A stretch of 64,000 bases of DNA from Phocoena phocoena (GCF_963924675.1 NC_089226.1:47695124-47759123), one strand, 5' to 3'; numbered from the stretch's first letter, positions 43,405-54,784 are shown. A program made the numbers and translations. Notes: generated by a model not told the origin, from the letters alone.

Positions 43405-43860
43405 CATCATAATCTATATTTATTATTTATCATGTATCTACTATGTGCCAGGAACTGTGCTTCATGTATATTATCTTATTTAATCTTCACAATGTCCCTA
43501 TGAATTTATTCTATTTTACAATTGAAGAAAGATCAATGAAGAAAAAAATATCAGAGAAAGCACATTAGAAGTCAGTGAGATAAGAGTACCTGCATTCAAA
43601 TCTTAGTTCTGTCAGTGATTAGTTGTGGGGTTTGATCAAGCTACTTCATCTCTCTAAACTTCAGTTTTCTCGTTTTTAAAGTGGAATCAATAATAATACC
43701 TACACATAGAGTTATTAGGAGGGTTAAACAAGTTAATGTATTAAAGTAGTTAGAATAACAGGTGATACTAAGCATTATTATTGCAAGCCTGAAATCAAAT
43801 AACTAGAAAGTGGTAGAGCAGTTTTCAGATTCCAAAGCTTGTGGTTCTTTCACAATTTCT
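43405..43860 (+). repeat. MIR SINE split by an opposite MIR
   Basis: 5' part 43405-43535: 'gtatctactatgtgccagga', 'ttatttaatcttcacaatgt', 'attttacaattgaag'. 3' part about 43787-43860: 'caaataactagaaagtggta', 'gagcagttttcagattcc', 'aaagcttgtggttc'. The two parts are consecutive in the MIR consensus; between them lies a minus-strand MIR. Confidence 0.75.
43560..43786 (-). repeat. MIR SINE nested inside another MIR
   Basis: 'gtcagtgattagttgtgggg', 'gatcaagctacttcatctct', 'ctaaacttcagttttctcgt', 'aataatacctacacatagag', 'gggttaaacaagttaatg'. Complement of a MIR, placed between two halves of a plus-strand MIR. Confidence 0.8.
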
Positions 43861-44799
43861 TATTGCTTCTAAGACATATCGAGGTCTATGTATCACAGGA
43901 TTTAAAAAGTGAAATTGTCAATAATTGACAAAATTTCTGTTTATTTCTCAAAGAAAATATATATGAAAGGATTCTATTTAAAGGACTATTATTCCTTGGG
44001 GGGTGAACTCTGGCATCTCAGAGCCTATTAGTGCTAAATAGTGGTGCACATGTCACTTTTCAGGGACTGCGGAGTAGAATAAAGAGGAACTGTTATCTTG
44101 GAGGTGAGTTACTTGTGTCTCTTCCTCAACAGGGATTTGAAATTTTGCTAGTTCTTAGGATCATCCTGAGGAGGAGTTCAGTTCTCTCTCCCCAGCTGTT
44201 CAGAGCACCTGTTGTTTCCATGGCTCTCCTTTCCTTCTGATCTCTTTCAAAAATCCTTTCCGGCCTCAGTGATGGTGGTAGTGCGAATAGCTTTTTAAAA
44301 CCACCACTTGCACAGTCTCAGCACAGCTTGTGTAAGTGGGATTTTAGGAATGAAGGCAAGAAGAATGTACTGATGTGAACAGGCTAAAGTATTATTATTT
44401 GTTTTTATCTTGGTTGGATCTTGTGTGAGAGATCCAGATTAATTTTGGATTTCTGATGTTCATCATTAGACTGGAAGTTCCCTACCTACAGGTTTGCTCT
44501 GTTAAAAAAAAAAAACAAAAAAAAAACAAACAAAAAAAAACCTGTTGTTTTTCATTATAATTCTTTTCTATTTATTCATCCTTATACAGAGCTTTATACA
44601 ATTTAAGAGGAAATAACTCCCCCACACCCTTTGTATGAAACCCTTTCAGCTGTACCTTCCACTGACCAGTGAAGAAATGATTGTGGTGCACGATGGTGTG
44701 CTTCAGCCTGGGCTACAGATCTCATCCCTTATCCCCAATTCAAGCACATCTTGGGCTTCCAAAAAATAACCCTATTAGGCTTTGCTGCTAAATATTGTT
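43861..44799. other. No firm feature; A-rich tract 44501-44541
   Basis: Unique-looking sequence. The tract at 44501-44541 is A with regular C interruptions (AAAAAACAAACAAAA) and may be an isolated retroposon tail; nothing recognisable precedes it. A 69-codon frame at 44031-44240 is not supported. Confidence 0.45.
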
Positions 44800-44990
44800 T
44801 GAGAGTCAGATTAACTCATTTATTTCTCACAATTCCTGAGTAAGACAGTTTTGTTGTCCTTATTTTTACAGATGCAAAACTTGAAATTCAAACTTGGTCA
44901 GTAAGTTATTTATGATTGTCAGAAAGCTAAAGAGTTGTAGAACTACAACCAATGTGTTGCTCGTAAAGAACAGGTTTATCTCATTAAGCC
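44800..44990 (+). repeat. MIR SINE fragment
   Basis: 'tttctcacaattcctgagta', 'ttatttttacagatgcaaaa', 'cttggtcagtaagtta'. Plus-strand MIR, decayed. Confidence 0.55.
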
Positions 44991-45024
44991 ACTGTAAATA
45001 GGGGGCGGGCATGGGGAAAAGAGT

Positions 45025-45265
45025 ATGAAAAGGAAGAAAACCTACATTTATTGAACTCCTGCTATGTGCTAAGAATTTAACATTTCTGGCCTCATTTAAT
45101 TCTCACTGTAATCCAGTTACCTAAATATTATAATCTTCACGTTACAAATGAGGAAATTGGGATTAAGATTCAATAATTTACCTCAGTTTGATTTATAAAT
45201 GAGGAGCTGAAATTTGAACCAAGGCAAGTCTGAATCTAAAGCCTATGCTCAAGATGAATGACTAA
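45025..45265 (+). repeat. Nearly full-length MIR SINE
   Basis: 'cctacatttattgaactcct', 'gctatgtgctaagaatttaa', 'tcatttaattctcactgtaa', 'acaaatgaggaaattgggat', 'tctaaagcctatgctcaaga'. Confidence 0.9.
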
Positions 45266-45359
45266 TATTTTTGATGTTAGTTCCAACTAATTGTTTAATG
45301 AGTCATCTTTGAAGAGCTATTATATGCAATGCCCTGTATTAACCACTTTGTGGGAAACA

Positions 45360-45555
45360 GATGCCACCAAAGATGGACTAGTGTCAAATCTTAGACCTTC
45401 CCCTTACTGGTGGTCCTTGAACCAGTGATTTACCCTCTCCAAACCTCAGTTTCTTCATCTTTAAAAGAGGGATAATAGTACCTATCTTTTAGGGTTGTTG
45501 TGAGCATTAGAACTGATGTACTTGGTACCATGTTGGAATTTCATACATATTATAA
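45360..45555 (-). repeat. MIR SINE
   Basis: 'ggtccttgaaccagtgattt', 'accctctccaaacctcagtt', 'tcttcatctttaaaagaggg', 'gggttgttgtgagcattaga'. Complement of MIR. Confidence 0.85.
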
Positions 45556-45579
45556 TTATGGGACTCACTGTTTAGAAAG

Positions 45580-45990
45580 GGAAGAAAAGACAAGTGCACA
45601 TATCACTGTGAGAGCCATTAATAAGAAGTATCTTCAGAGAGATAAAAGTTCTAAGAGAAGGTTTACTTCAGCCTGACCCTGGTTGATGGGGGAGAACCAG
45701 TAAAAGCTTCATAAAGGAGGTGGCATTTTAAACACCAAAGGTTTGGTAGAATTCAGATATGGGAGAAGGGCATTCCAAATAGAAGCATATTTAAGAAAGC
45801 ATGAGGGGTTTCAAGGCAAAGAGTGAGTCTAACTTGGCTGAAGTGCGGAGCTCTTATAAGGAATTTATAAGCTGTAAGATTGGAAAGATCAGTTAGCTTT
45901 AGGTTGTGGATAAAAGGAAACAGGGCTTTATTCAGTAGGCAGAAGGGAGCTGTTTATAGCCTTGAACTATTCTTTTTCTAAAACATTGTT
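45580..45990 (-). mobile_element. L2-clade LINE fragment
   Basis: 'aaaggaggtggcattttaaa', 'gggagaagggcattccaaat', 'gcatgaggggtttcaaggca', 'aggaaacagggctttattca' recall the complement of L2/CR1-clade sequence ('ggaggtggcatttgagctgg', 'gggcattccaggcagaggg'). Confidence 0.6.
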
Positions 45991-46209
45991 ATTACTAAAA
46001 TTTTAAGTACTAAATTTTATTTTAATTACTGAAATAAGATATGTATGCTGGTTGATTTTAGAAAGTTGGACACTATTTGCTGCATTCTAACTTTTGCAGA
46101 AATCCTTTTTTAAAAAATTTTCAAATAATCCTTTTAAATATTAGTAAGAGCCATTTTGATTTAGAATTTCTTTTAAGCAAAGGATGCAAAGTGGGTGAGC
46201 TGGACCTAC

Positions 46210-48480
46210 TTTTTAAATAAATGATTTATTGAGATATAATGCATATGCATACAAATCACCTTTTAAAGTATATAATTTAGTGGTTTTTCTTTATATTCAC
46301 AGAGTTGTACAGCCATCATCACTATCTAATTCCAGAACATTTTCATCATCCCCCAAAGAAATCCTCATACCCCTCTCTCCAGCACCTTGGCAACTACTAA
46401 TCATTTTCTGTAGATTTGCCTATTTTAGATAAATGGAATCATATAATAAGTGGTCTTTTGTGACTGGTTTCTTTCAATTAGCATAATGTTTTCAAGGTTC
46501 ATCCACATTGTAGCATGCATTAGTATTTTATTCCTTTTTATTGCAAAATAATATTTCATGGATGGATATACTACATATTTTTTATCCATTGATGAACATT
46601 TGGGTTGTTTGCAAATTATGACTTTTATGAATAATAACTTGTGAACAGATTTTTTGTGTGGAGGTATGTTTTCATTTCTCTTGAAATGTGTACCTAGTAG
46701 TATAATTCCTGGTGACTCTGTTTAACTCGTTGAGGAACTGCCAAATTTTTCCAAAGTGGCTGCACCATTTTTGTTCATACCAACGTTTTTCCAATTTCTC
46801 CACATCCTAACCAATACTTGTTATTGTTCATCTTTTATAGTAGCCACAATTTTTTGGTGTGAAACGTATCTTACTGTCATTTGATTAGCATTTCCATAAT
46901 TATTCAATACTAATGATGTTGAGCATCTTTTCATGTACTTGCTGGCCATTTGTATGCCTTCTTTGGAGAAATGTCTGTTCAAATATTTGCCCATTTTAAA
47001 ATTGGGTTGTTTGTCCTTCTGTTGTTGAGCTGTAATACTTTATTCTTGATAATGCACCCTTATCAGATACATTATTTGTAAATATTTTCTTCCATCTATG
47101 GGTTGCATTTTGATTTTATTGATCCTTTCATTTGAAGCACAAATTTTGATGAAGTCTATTTTTTTCCTTTGGTTGCCTGTGCTTTTGATGTCATATCTAA
47201 GAAATCATTGCCTAACCCAAGGTTGTGAAGGTTTACACTATGTCTTTTTCTAAGAGTTTTATAGTTTTGGTTCTTACATGTAGGTCTTTGATCCATTTTG
47301 AGTTAATTTTTACATGTGGTATGAGGTAGGGGTCCAAATTCATTCGTGTGTGGATATTTAGTTTTCTCAAAGCCATTTGCTGAAAAGGCTATTCTTCTCC
47401 CCATTGAATTGTCTTGGCACCAGTGTTGAAAATCAATTGACAATGTAAGAGTTTATTTCTGGACTCTCAGTTCTACTCAGTTCAGCTATATCCTATCTTT
47501 ATGCCAGTACCACACTGTCTTGATTATTGTAGTAAATTTTGAAATCAAGAAGCTTAAATTATCCAATGTTTTTAGTCTTTTTCAAGATTCTTTTACTTAC
47601 TCTGGGTCACTTGCATTTCTATTTGAATTTTAGAATTGGCTTGTCAATTTCTGCAAAAAAAAAAAAAAGCTGGGATTTGTATAAGGGTCATGTTGAATCT
47701 GAAAATCAGTTTGGGGAGTATTGCCATTTTAACAGTATTAAGTCTTCCAATCCATGAATATGGGTTGTCTTTACATTTAATTTCTTTCAACAGTGTTTTT
47801 TGTAGTTTTTAGTTTACATGCCTTGCACTGCTTTTGTTAAATTTATTCCTAAGTATTTAAAAAATTCTTTACAAATGGAATTTTAAAAAATTATTTTCAT
47901 GTGATAGAAGTGCAATTGGGGCTTCCCTGGTGGCGCAGTGGTTGAGAGTCCGCCTGACGATGCAGGGGACACAGGTTCATGCCCGGTCCAGGAAGATCCC
48001 ACATGCCGTGGAGTGGCTGGGCCCGTGAGCCATGGCCGCTGAGCCGGCGCATCCGGAGCCTGCACAACAGTGAGAGGCCTGCACACCACAAAAAAAAAAG
48101 AAAGAAATGCAATTGATTTTTTATATATTGGATTTGCATCCTGCAACCTTGTTTAACTTGTTCACTAGTTCTTATAGTTTTATTGTGTTTGAATTCCTTA
48201 GGATTTTCTGTGTACAGGATCAAGTCACCTGTGACTAGAGATAATTTTACTTCCCACCTTTCAATCTGGATTGTTTTTCTTTCTTTTCCTGGCCTAATTC
48301 CCTTGGTTAGAACCTCTAACATAATTTTGAATAGAGGTAGAGAGAGTGGACATTCTTGTATTACTCCTCATCTTAGAGGGAAATCTTTCGTTAAGTATGA
48401 TGTTAGCTGTGAGTTTTCCAGTGATACTTTTTATTTATGTTGAAGGGGTTGGGTCTATTTTACAGATTGATTTTTTTCTT
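46210..48480 (-). mobile_element. Old L1 (ORF2 end and 3'UTR), split by a CHR SINE
   Basis: Minus-strand old L1M of about 2.3 kb. 46210-46330 is 3'UTR ('gatttattgagatataatgc', 'gagttgtacagccatcatca'). 46440-47918 is the complement of the ORF2 C-terminus ('gttgagcatcttttcatgta', 'ttctttggagaaatgtctgt', 'gtaggtctttgatccatttt', 'accacactgtcttgattatt'). 48116-48480 continues past the SINE ('ggattttctgtgtacaggat'; the region of the FADD site). No frame over 90 codons is left. Confidence 0.9.
47906..48115 (+). mobile_element. CHR-family SINE, short form, inside old L1
   Basis: Body 47919-48102 from GGGCTTCCCTGGTGGCGCAG to 'gcctgcacaccacaaaaaaa'. Duplication AGAAGTGCAATTG (47906-47918) and AGAAATGCAATTG (48103-48115), 12 of 13. 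It lacks part of the usual block after 'cggagcctg', going straight to 'cacaacagtgagagg', so it is an internally shortened copy. Confidence 0.95.
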
Positions 48481-49019
48481 TGAGTCCACCTTTTTAAAAA
48501 ACATTGAGCTGACATGTAAAAATTAGGACATTTCACACAAAAATCTAAATTTCTGGCTTCTATTGTTGCCACCTAGAGGAGGCAACAATTACTGCCTCCT
48601 CTAGGTGGATGGCTATGCTGTCTTCAATTCTGAGTTTGTGAATCTTCTCTGATTCTTCTAAGAGATCTGAGGATTTACAAGTTTAGATCGATTTAGTAAC
48701 ATTTCTGGACTCCTATAATTTGAGTCATTACTAGGGTTATCCTCAGTAGCTTTTGTAGAAATTAGCTGGCTTTCAATGTGCAAATCCAATTTGATGTATA
48801 GTTAACTAGTCATAATGTTTCTCTGTACCTCTCTTTTCCATAGTCACTTTTAAATATCCCTGTATTCAGTATAGTTGACCAGAATTTACTTTCATGGAAA
48901 AAACCAGTATGGAATTCACTTGGATGCAGGGATTTATGGAAATCAAAAGCTGAGGGAGAATTTCAATGCAGTTTAACGCTATAGTATATCACTGGAAGAA
49001 CCACTATATATATGGTAAC
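48481..49019. other. No repeat recognised; contains a perfect hairpin
   Basis: Unassigned sequence containing the 16-bp inverted repeat listed separately. Confidence 0.4.
48569..48608. repeat. Perfect 16-bp inverted repeat, 8-nt loop
   Basis: CCACCTAGAGGAGGCA (48569-48584), loop ACAATTAC, exact reverse complement at 48593-48608. A second overlapping palindrome, TTGTTGCC (48563-48570) with GGCAACAA (48581-48588), shares the left arm. Confidence 0.95.
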
Positions 49020-49130
49020 CTTTTCTCAAAAAGGTGTGTCTATCTTTTTTATATCTCTCGAATCTAGCACAGTGCCTGGCACTTGGTTGCCTCACTAAAT
49101 TTGTGTTGAGTGAATATTAGCTGTTAGTAG
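49020..49130 (+). mobile_element. L2 3'-terminal fragment
   Basis: 'cgaatctagcacagtgcctg', 'gcacttggttgcctcactaa', then a TTGAGTGAATATTAG end. Matches the L2 terminus. Confidence 0.75.
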
Positions 49131-50699
49131 TATTTAGATGAGGATTTCTTATGTGTGTAAAAACTCCAGGGACAATATTTTATGAAAAATCAAATGTAGT
49201 ACTTTTATGTTTTGATGACACAGTCATAGGAAATAATGTTTACCTTCTTTTATGTAATTATGCCACAAATATAATTTGTAAGTGATAAGGCTAATAGGCA
49301 GAAAACTTGATATTTTGTGACATATTAAAAGAGTTAGTGATTTTTTGTAATTAAAAATATTTTCTGTGAGTAAAAACTATGGCCATGAATTTTTAGCGTG
49401 TTAGGGAGTTTGGTGAAGATAAACTCTTTTTTATGTCCTATATGATATTGCAGAGGAAAACAGCAGCCAGGAGATACCTTTGAATGTCTATAATATCATT
49501 GCCATCCACTGACTGTAGGCTTTTGTGTTGTAGAAGAGCCTTAATTAGACAGTCTTCATTTATTTCCTGGAAGTAATATATCCTGATGGCATCAGTTGCC
49601 TTTTTAACATTAAATGTTTCATCCTCAGTGGCACCCAAATGGCTTTGACATTTGTATTACATCCCAGAGTGCACATATTCTAGCTCAAAGAATAGAACGG
49701 TGTTGGGTAGCCTTAATATACTCCACGGAGCAACGGATGTGAAACAAATTATATAGTTCAGTTCCCAAGTTAAGCCAGTCTTCTTTTTGGAGGAACATGT
49801 AGGAAGATAGAGCTAGGGGATGATATTTAAAAACAATTTTTTTCTTGGCGATTTCAGTATTACATGCTATATATTTTTGAAGAGATCTTGTTTAAACCTA
49901 TAGACAGGATTAAAAGCCAGCTGTTAGGAAGAAGCGTCTGTGATCATATGTTTGGTGAGCTGGTGGGAGCAAGAGACAGAGCTGGGGATTCTGCCAACTA
50001 GTAGCAGATATCTGTGTTTAGAAGTACAAGGTCACCCCATTTTTCTAAGCATTTTCATGGAGTCCAAGGAAGTTCTTGTTCACTGTAAGTTAATTTATTT
50101 TCCTATTGACCTACTTATGGTGAATGGGGCATGACTGGTGACTTGAAATATTTCCTTAATGATTTGCTTAAATATTGAATCCTGGAGCTCTCGTATATTG
50201 TTTGCTTTGTTTGTTCTCTGTACTACTAAAATCATTCCTAAACTTATGATTAGAAAATCACGGATTTAAGGGCTGACAAAGGGCTGAAAAAGTGTCTGGT
50301 AACTTGGAGCTTTACTTAGAAATTATATGTGTATTTCTCCTGTGAAAATGCCTATATTGTAATCTGACTAGTAAGTGCATGGAAAGATATATTAAAACTC
50401 TTATATGTGTAACAAACTTGTAATTTGGTTTGCCATTTTGTTGTGGTTTGAGTACAAGATTGCAAAATATCTTAATGGTATGTATTGAATATTGACCTTC
50501 CTAATTAAGAATTTGGAAGAAAATGTTGTCTTTTTTTCCCCCAAAAATGGTGTTTCCTATGTGATTTTGAGTAAAATAGCTGTAAAACTAGTTTTCCTTG
50601 TACTAAAATAAGTTCATTTTTTTCTTCTAACGTACATGTAGGTTAGTTTTAATAGCTAAGGATGATGATAAAGTTAATGGGTAATTAATCATTAATTAA
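49131..50699. other. No feature recognised (1.6 kb)
   Basis: The longest quiet stretch in the right half. AT-rich. Frames at 49438-49638 (minus, 66 codons) and 49940-50134 (plus) have no recognisable domain; 49438-49638 has no flanking splice consensus that I trust. Confidence 0.4.
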
Positions 50700-50945
50700 G
50701 TACTAGTAATTAAATAAAGTGCTATACTAAACATTTTATATATCTTATCTCATTTGGTAACTTGAGGAGGTAAGTGAAAATTTTCACTTTATGTATGAGG
50801 AAATTGAAATCAGAGCCGTTAGTTTCCCAACTTGTACATGCTAGAGGTAGGATTTATATCCCTCTCTATTTATATTTATCTATATGCTTGTCATCCTGAT
50901 CCCAAAGTTGATGCTGTTAACCATTGCTAGACTGCACTCCATGAA
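50700..50945 (+). repeat. MIR SINE
   Basis: 'agtgctatactaaacatttt', 'tatcttatctcatttggtaa', 'atgaggaaattgaaatcaga', 'gctagaggtaggatttatat', 'gctgttaaccattgctagac'. Confidence 0.8.
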
Positions 50946-51464
50946 TAATCACATAGCACACAGTAGTATTGCCAGTTCATGGCAATACTAAGGAGTGGAA
51001 ACACCTTCAAGATGTAGAAATTGTTTCTTCAATTTCTGCTTGAATTGTTGGGAATTGACACTGAGCTCATCTCAGAGGAAGAGAAGACAACATTTTCCAT
51101 CAAGTTGCTGTAAATCATGTTGATTCTGCTGTCTTTACAGTGGTACAAGTGTCATCATGTATTAATCTACATTCCAGAAAAGTGTGCCCCACGGAGAGAA
51201 TGTGTGGCAACAGCTGGTTATGGCAGCTGTAGGTAATAAACACAATGAGACAAGCCTCAAAGTTCAGTCTCTTCTTTCTGCATATATCCCCTTTGTATAT
51301 CAAAAGGAGTTAAGTATGTGTGTGCCAATTGTACTTAGCAAAGAAACAGAATCACCATGGTATTGTTATTCAAGTTCTTAGAATGTTAATGCCAGAAAGT
51401 ACCTCCTTTTGGGACTTAGTACAATCATTAAGGAAAATGAACAAACTTGAATGAAATTGCTTTC
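50946..51464. other. No feature recognised
   Basis: Unassigned. Opposite-strand frames overlap at 51115-51381 without a domain. Confidence 0.4.
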
Positions 51465-51575
51465 AGAGAGTAAGGAACAGTGTCTTTTTTACTGCTATAT
51501 CCCCAAAGTACTTATAACAGATACTTACGTAAGACTCAATAAATATTTGCTGATTGATGGATTGATTGCTCTATT
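51465..51575 (+). mobile_element. L2 3'-terminal fragment
   Basis: 'ctgctatatccccaaagtac', 'gtaagactcaataaatattt', 'gctgattgatggattg'. Matches the L2 terminus. Confidence 0.7.
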
Positions 51576-51599
51576 TCACATGGCTGATAGTAGTTCAGG

Positions 51600-51845
51600 C
51601 TATAATCTGAGTCTTTTGACATTCAGGTTCAGTGCTTTTCTTACCACACTGAACTGCTTAGGTTCCCATCTCAAAATAATAATTGCTTTCTCTTTTCGAA
51701 AGCAGGAAATTAAAGCTCTAAGAGATTAAGCAAGTGGCCCAAGTTCACACAGGTAGGCCGTGGCTGAAGAAGGTCATAAAGCCTAGTCTGCTTGATGCTA
51801 AAGTTTGTGTTCTTAGATGCCACACTGTACTGCTGCTTTCCAGAC
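51600..51845 (+). repeat. MIR SINE fragments
   Basis: 'gcaggaaattaaagctctaa', 'gagattaagcaagtggccca', 'agttcacacaggtaggccgt', 'gctgaagaaggtcataaagc', 'cttagatgccacactgtact' in MIR order; 51600-51660 may be the end of a second MIR. Confidence 0.65.
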
Positions 51846-51878
51846 CATTAACTCACACCATATTTTATAGATGTAATT

Positions 51879-52246
51879 TGTACTAGTATCTTGAGACTTT
51901 TTTAAAAAATTAATTTACTTATTTATTTATTTTTGGCTGCATTGGGTCTTCGTTGCTGCATGTGGGCTTTCTCTAGTTGCGGCAAGTGAGGGGCTACTCT
52001 TTGTTGTGGTACATGGGTTTCTCATTGCGGTGGCTTCTCTTGTTGCGGAGCATGGGCTCTAGACGCACGGGCTTCAGTAGTTGTGGCTTGCGGGCTCTAG
52101 AGCGCAGGCTCAGTAATTGTGGTGCACGGGCTTAGTTGCTCGGCGACACGTGGGATCTTCCTGGACCAGGGCTCGAACCCGTCTCCTGCATTGGCAGGCA
52201 GATTCTTAACCACTGTGTCACCAGGGAACCCCTGTACTAGTATCTT
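51879..52246 (-). mobile_element. CHR-family SINE, long form, minus strand
   Basis: 'tttatttatttttggctgca', 'ttgggtcttcgttgctgcat', 'gtgggctttctctagttgcg' to 'gtgtcaccagggaacccc' ending 52232. Exact 14-bp duplication TGTACTAGTATCTT at 51879-51892 and 52233-52246. The bases GAGAC between the left duplication and the poly-T are unexplained. Confidence 0.95.
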
Positions 52247-52294
52247 AAAGCACTCTACAAAAAGAGAGTATGCAATATTATTTTTGACATACAT

Positions 52295-52570
52295 TAGAGC
52301 TGAGTGGTTAAGAACAAGGATTCTATAGCCAGAGTTTAAATCCCAGCTCTACTACTTCGCATGACTTTGGCTAAGTTTCTCTGTGGCTCAGATTCATCAT
52401 CCACCAGTGGTGGTAATAATAATACCTATCGCTCAGATTCATCATTCACCAGTGGTGGTAATAATAATACCTATCTCATGGAGTTGTTTGAGAATTAAGT
52501 AAGCATGAGGTGCTTAGAAGTGTTTGGCATACAGTAGACCTCATATGTGTTATTATTATTTCCTTGAGTA
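52295..52570 (-). repeat. MIR SINE with internal 45-bp duplication
   Basis: Complement of MIR: 'gagtggttaagaacaaggat', 'gtttaaatcccagctctact', 'atgactttggctaagtttct', 'gtggtaataataatacctat', 'ggagttgtttgagaatta', 'tttggcatacagtagacctc'. The central part is duplicated (52386-52475). Confidence 0.9.
52386..52475. repeat. 45-bp tandem duplication, 44/45 identical
   Basis: Units 52386-52430 and 52431-52475 begin GCTCAGATTCATCAT; they differ by one C/T. Lies in the middle of a MIR. Confidence 0.95.
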
Positions 52571-52954
52571 TTAATTTCCATTGGGAAGAATTTATCTTAT
52601 AGCCAGTGAAGCTTAATCCTGTTGTCCTCTCTTGTTCTATCCTCTGGGGAAACAAAGACAAGTAGTGATCACCGTCACTGCATACTACTCTCTCTATTTA
52701 GTTATCATGATGAAGTTACTTTTTACTCTTTTCTAATAGGTTTCTTAATCTTTAAGCAAAGATCTGATTTCCCCAGTCCTTATACTACAAGGAATTTTCT
52801 GTATTTAAAGCAGGAAATAACATTAATACTTAGAGGATAAGAGCACTTGTTTTCATATGGTATACAAAGAACAAACAAATTTATTACTATAGCAGGAATT
52901 AATAGTCTTTTTTAACATTACCCTGTTGTCTTGCCTAAAATTAAGCTGTGTCTT
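52571..52954. other. No feature recognised
   Basis: Unassigned AT-rich spacer. Confidence 0.35.
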
Positions 52955-53030
52955 TTAGGGTGATATAGTGAATAAACACTGGACTTGGGAATCAGAAAAC
53001 CTGAATTCATGTCTCAGTTAACATGAAAAT
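52955..53030 (-). repeat. MIR SINE fragment
   Basis: 'tgatatagtgaataaacact', 'ggacttgggaatcagaaaac', 'ctgaattcatgtctcagtta'. Complement of the MIR 3' region. Confidence 0.65.
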
Positions 53031-53104
53031 GTATAAAAAACATAACAGTGACTGCTATGATTACCTCACAAAATTTGGTGTTAACCAAATAATATTTTAT
53101 ATTT

Positions 53105-53360
53105 TCAAGGCCCACATTCAAATACTACCAGCTCAGTGAAGCCTTCCCTGACTCCTCTGGTTAGATTACATCTCTACTCTCTCTATATATGGAAAGCAAT
53201 TCCTACAGCACTTTTCATCTCTATAATATTCTATTTCTTTGAGTCAAACAGACCATATCTTCCACTGGATTGTAAGCTCTTTGTGGGTATATATTCATTT
53301 TTGTTTTCCACAGACTGTCTGATATAGTGCCTTCAGTATGTGCTACGTTGAATTTGTGCA
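53105..53360 (+). mobile_element. LINE L2, 3' end
   Basis: 'agctcagtgaagccttccct', 'gactcctctggttagattac', 'ggattgtaagctctttgtgg', 'agtgccttcagtatgtgcta'. Plus-strand L2. Confidence 0.85.
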
Positions 53361-54429
53361 GTGGTACTTTGTAAACTGAAGTATATACAACTGTAAGATA
53401 TTATTAATATCCACTTATATGTGACACTCCTCTTTCTCGTGGGTTTATTTTCTAACTTACAGTAATGCATGCAGTTCCATGTCCAGTCAGAGTTTTCTCT
53501 GCATCTCCAAGTACCTTATCTTGGGGAGTGTCAACCAGGAGCATAATTAAATTTTTTATTAAGTTCCTGAATGCAAGTTGTATTGTCCTAACTACTGTCC
53601 AAATCAAATTGTCATGGTTTCTGCTGTACAAGAGCACAGTCAAAAATCATTATCAAATGTCTGCATGCAAGTTACGTTGTCCTTGGTAAATTGAATTAAA
53701 TAATCAGATCAGTGATTTCTAGAATTAACAGTATAAGGAAGAAACACTTGTGTGAATACACTTATAATGGACTACTAAAAACTATTGAAAAAACCCCCAC
53801 ACTGATTGAATATGTAATAAATTTTGTTCAGAATTTTGACTGAAATGGGCAATATTAGATTTGGGTGTTTGGTCTAATTCCACTATGCAAGAAACCTTCA
53901 CATTACTTCTTATTGGGGAAAATCTATGAGTATTGAACTTTGCACAAGTTTTTGATGTAGTCCCTGGCAGCTATGGAATGGATTTTTTTGCCTGTCCTAT
54001 AATATTCTATGAGATCATAAAGTTACTCTTCTGTGAAATTTGATCTCTTTGGTCAGACATGAGGATGTTTTTGTTCAGTCTCATTATGATTAGAGAAGTA
54101 AGACCCTACGTGTGAATGTAGAAAAATGTTTCAGCATATAAAAATAAAAGTAAAAAAGAAGAAAGGAAACAAAAAATAAGAGGAAACAAAGGGAAAAGAA
54201 AAGAAAGGAAAAGAAATGAAAAGAAGGCCTGGATATTTATTTAACTTGTTTTAAACTATAAGTATATATGATATGTGAAGTTTAAATTTTTATAGATGAT
54301 TGAATGACATCTCATCAGCTCAACAGGCTTAAAATATCATTTAGGTCCTCAAAACAGAAAAGTGCTTTGGGTTTGATAATTACTTTTTCAGAGGGGTATG
54401 TGTGTGTGTAAAAGATGTAGCACAGCCAT
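53361..54429. other. No gene; purine tract 54140-54232
   Basis: Unassigned sequence. 54140-54232 is almost pure A/G (GAAAAGAAAAGAAAGGAAAAG type), a simple-repeat tract. 'atgcaagttgtattgtccta' (53572-) and 'atgcaagttacgttgtcctt' (53663-) are two similar 20-mers about 91 bp apart. Confidence 0.5.
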
Positions 54430-54640
54430 GTTTAATTAACATTTATTAGGGGTTTATTCTATGCAATGCAGCACTCTAAGCATTTTACATTTAATCCTTT
54501 CAACAACCTTGAAATGTAGGTGCTATTATTATTTCCATTTTGTAGGTGAAGAAATAGAGAAGTTGAGTAACTTGCTGAAGGTCTCACAACTAGTGAGTGG
54601 GAAGCTGTTTATCTGGTCTTCCTGCTGATGACAATAACAT
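54430..54640 (+). repeat. MIR SINE
   Basis: 'ttaattaacatttattaggg', 'gcactctaagcattttacat', 'ttaatcctttcaacaacctt', 'gtgaagaaatagagaagttg', 'gtctcacaactagtgagtgg'. Confidence 0.9.
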
Positions 54641-54784
54641 TTGATTGCAGTTTTCAGTTAGGGTCTACGCCATCCTGAAATCTTGCTCTAAAAATCCTTA
54701 GTTATATTTAGTAATTTAGAATTTATAAAGTCAATCAAAAAATAACTCCCTCAATGGAGTGTGAAGGATAAATTATTTATTATA

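Noticed and set aside
44095..44140. GAGGTGAGTT followed by a pyrimidine-rich stretch and CAG, considered as splice sites
   Set aside because: The two sites are only about 35 bp apart and no coding frame adjoins either side, so no intron or exon is supported.
49438..49638. 66-codon minus-strand frame in a repeat-poor stretch, considered as an exon
   Set aside because: No convincing splice consensus at either side, no recognisable protein similarity, and the length is within chance for AT-rich DNA. Conservation data would be needed.
54140..54232. Long A/G tract considered as a retroposon tail
   Set aside because: No recognisable element precedes it on either strand and no target duplication was found; treated as simple repeat.
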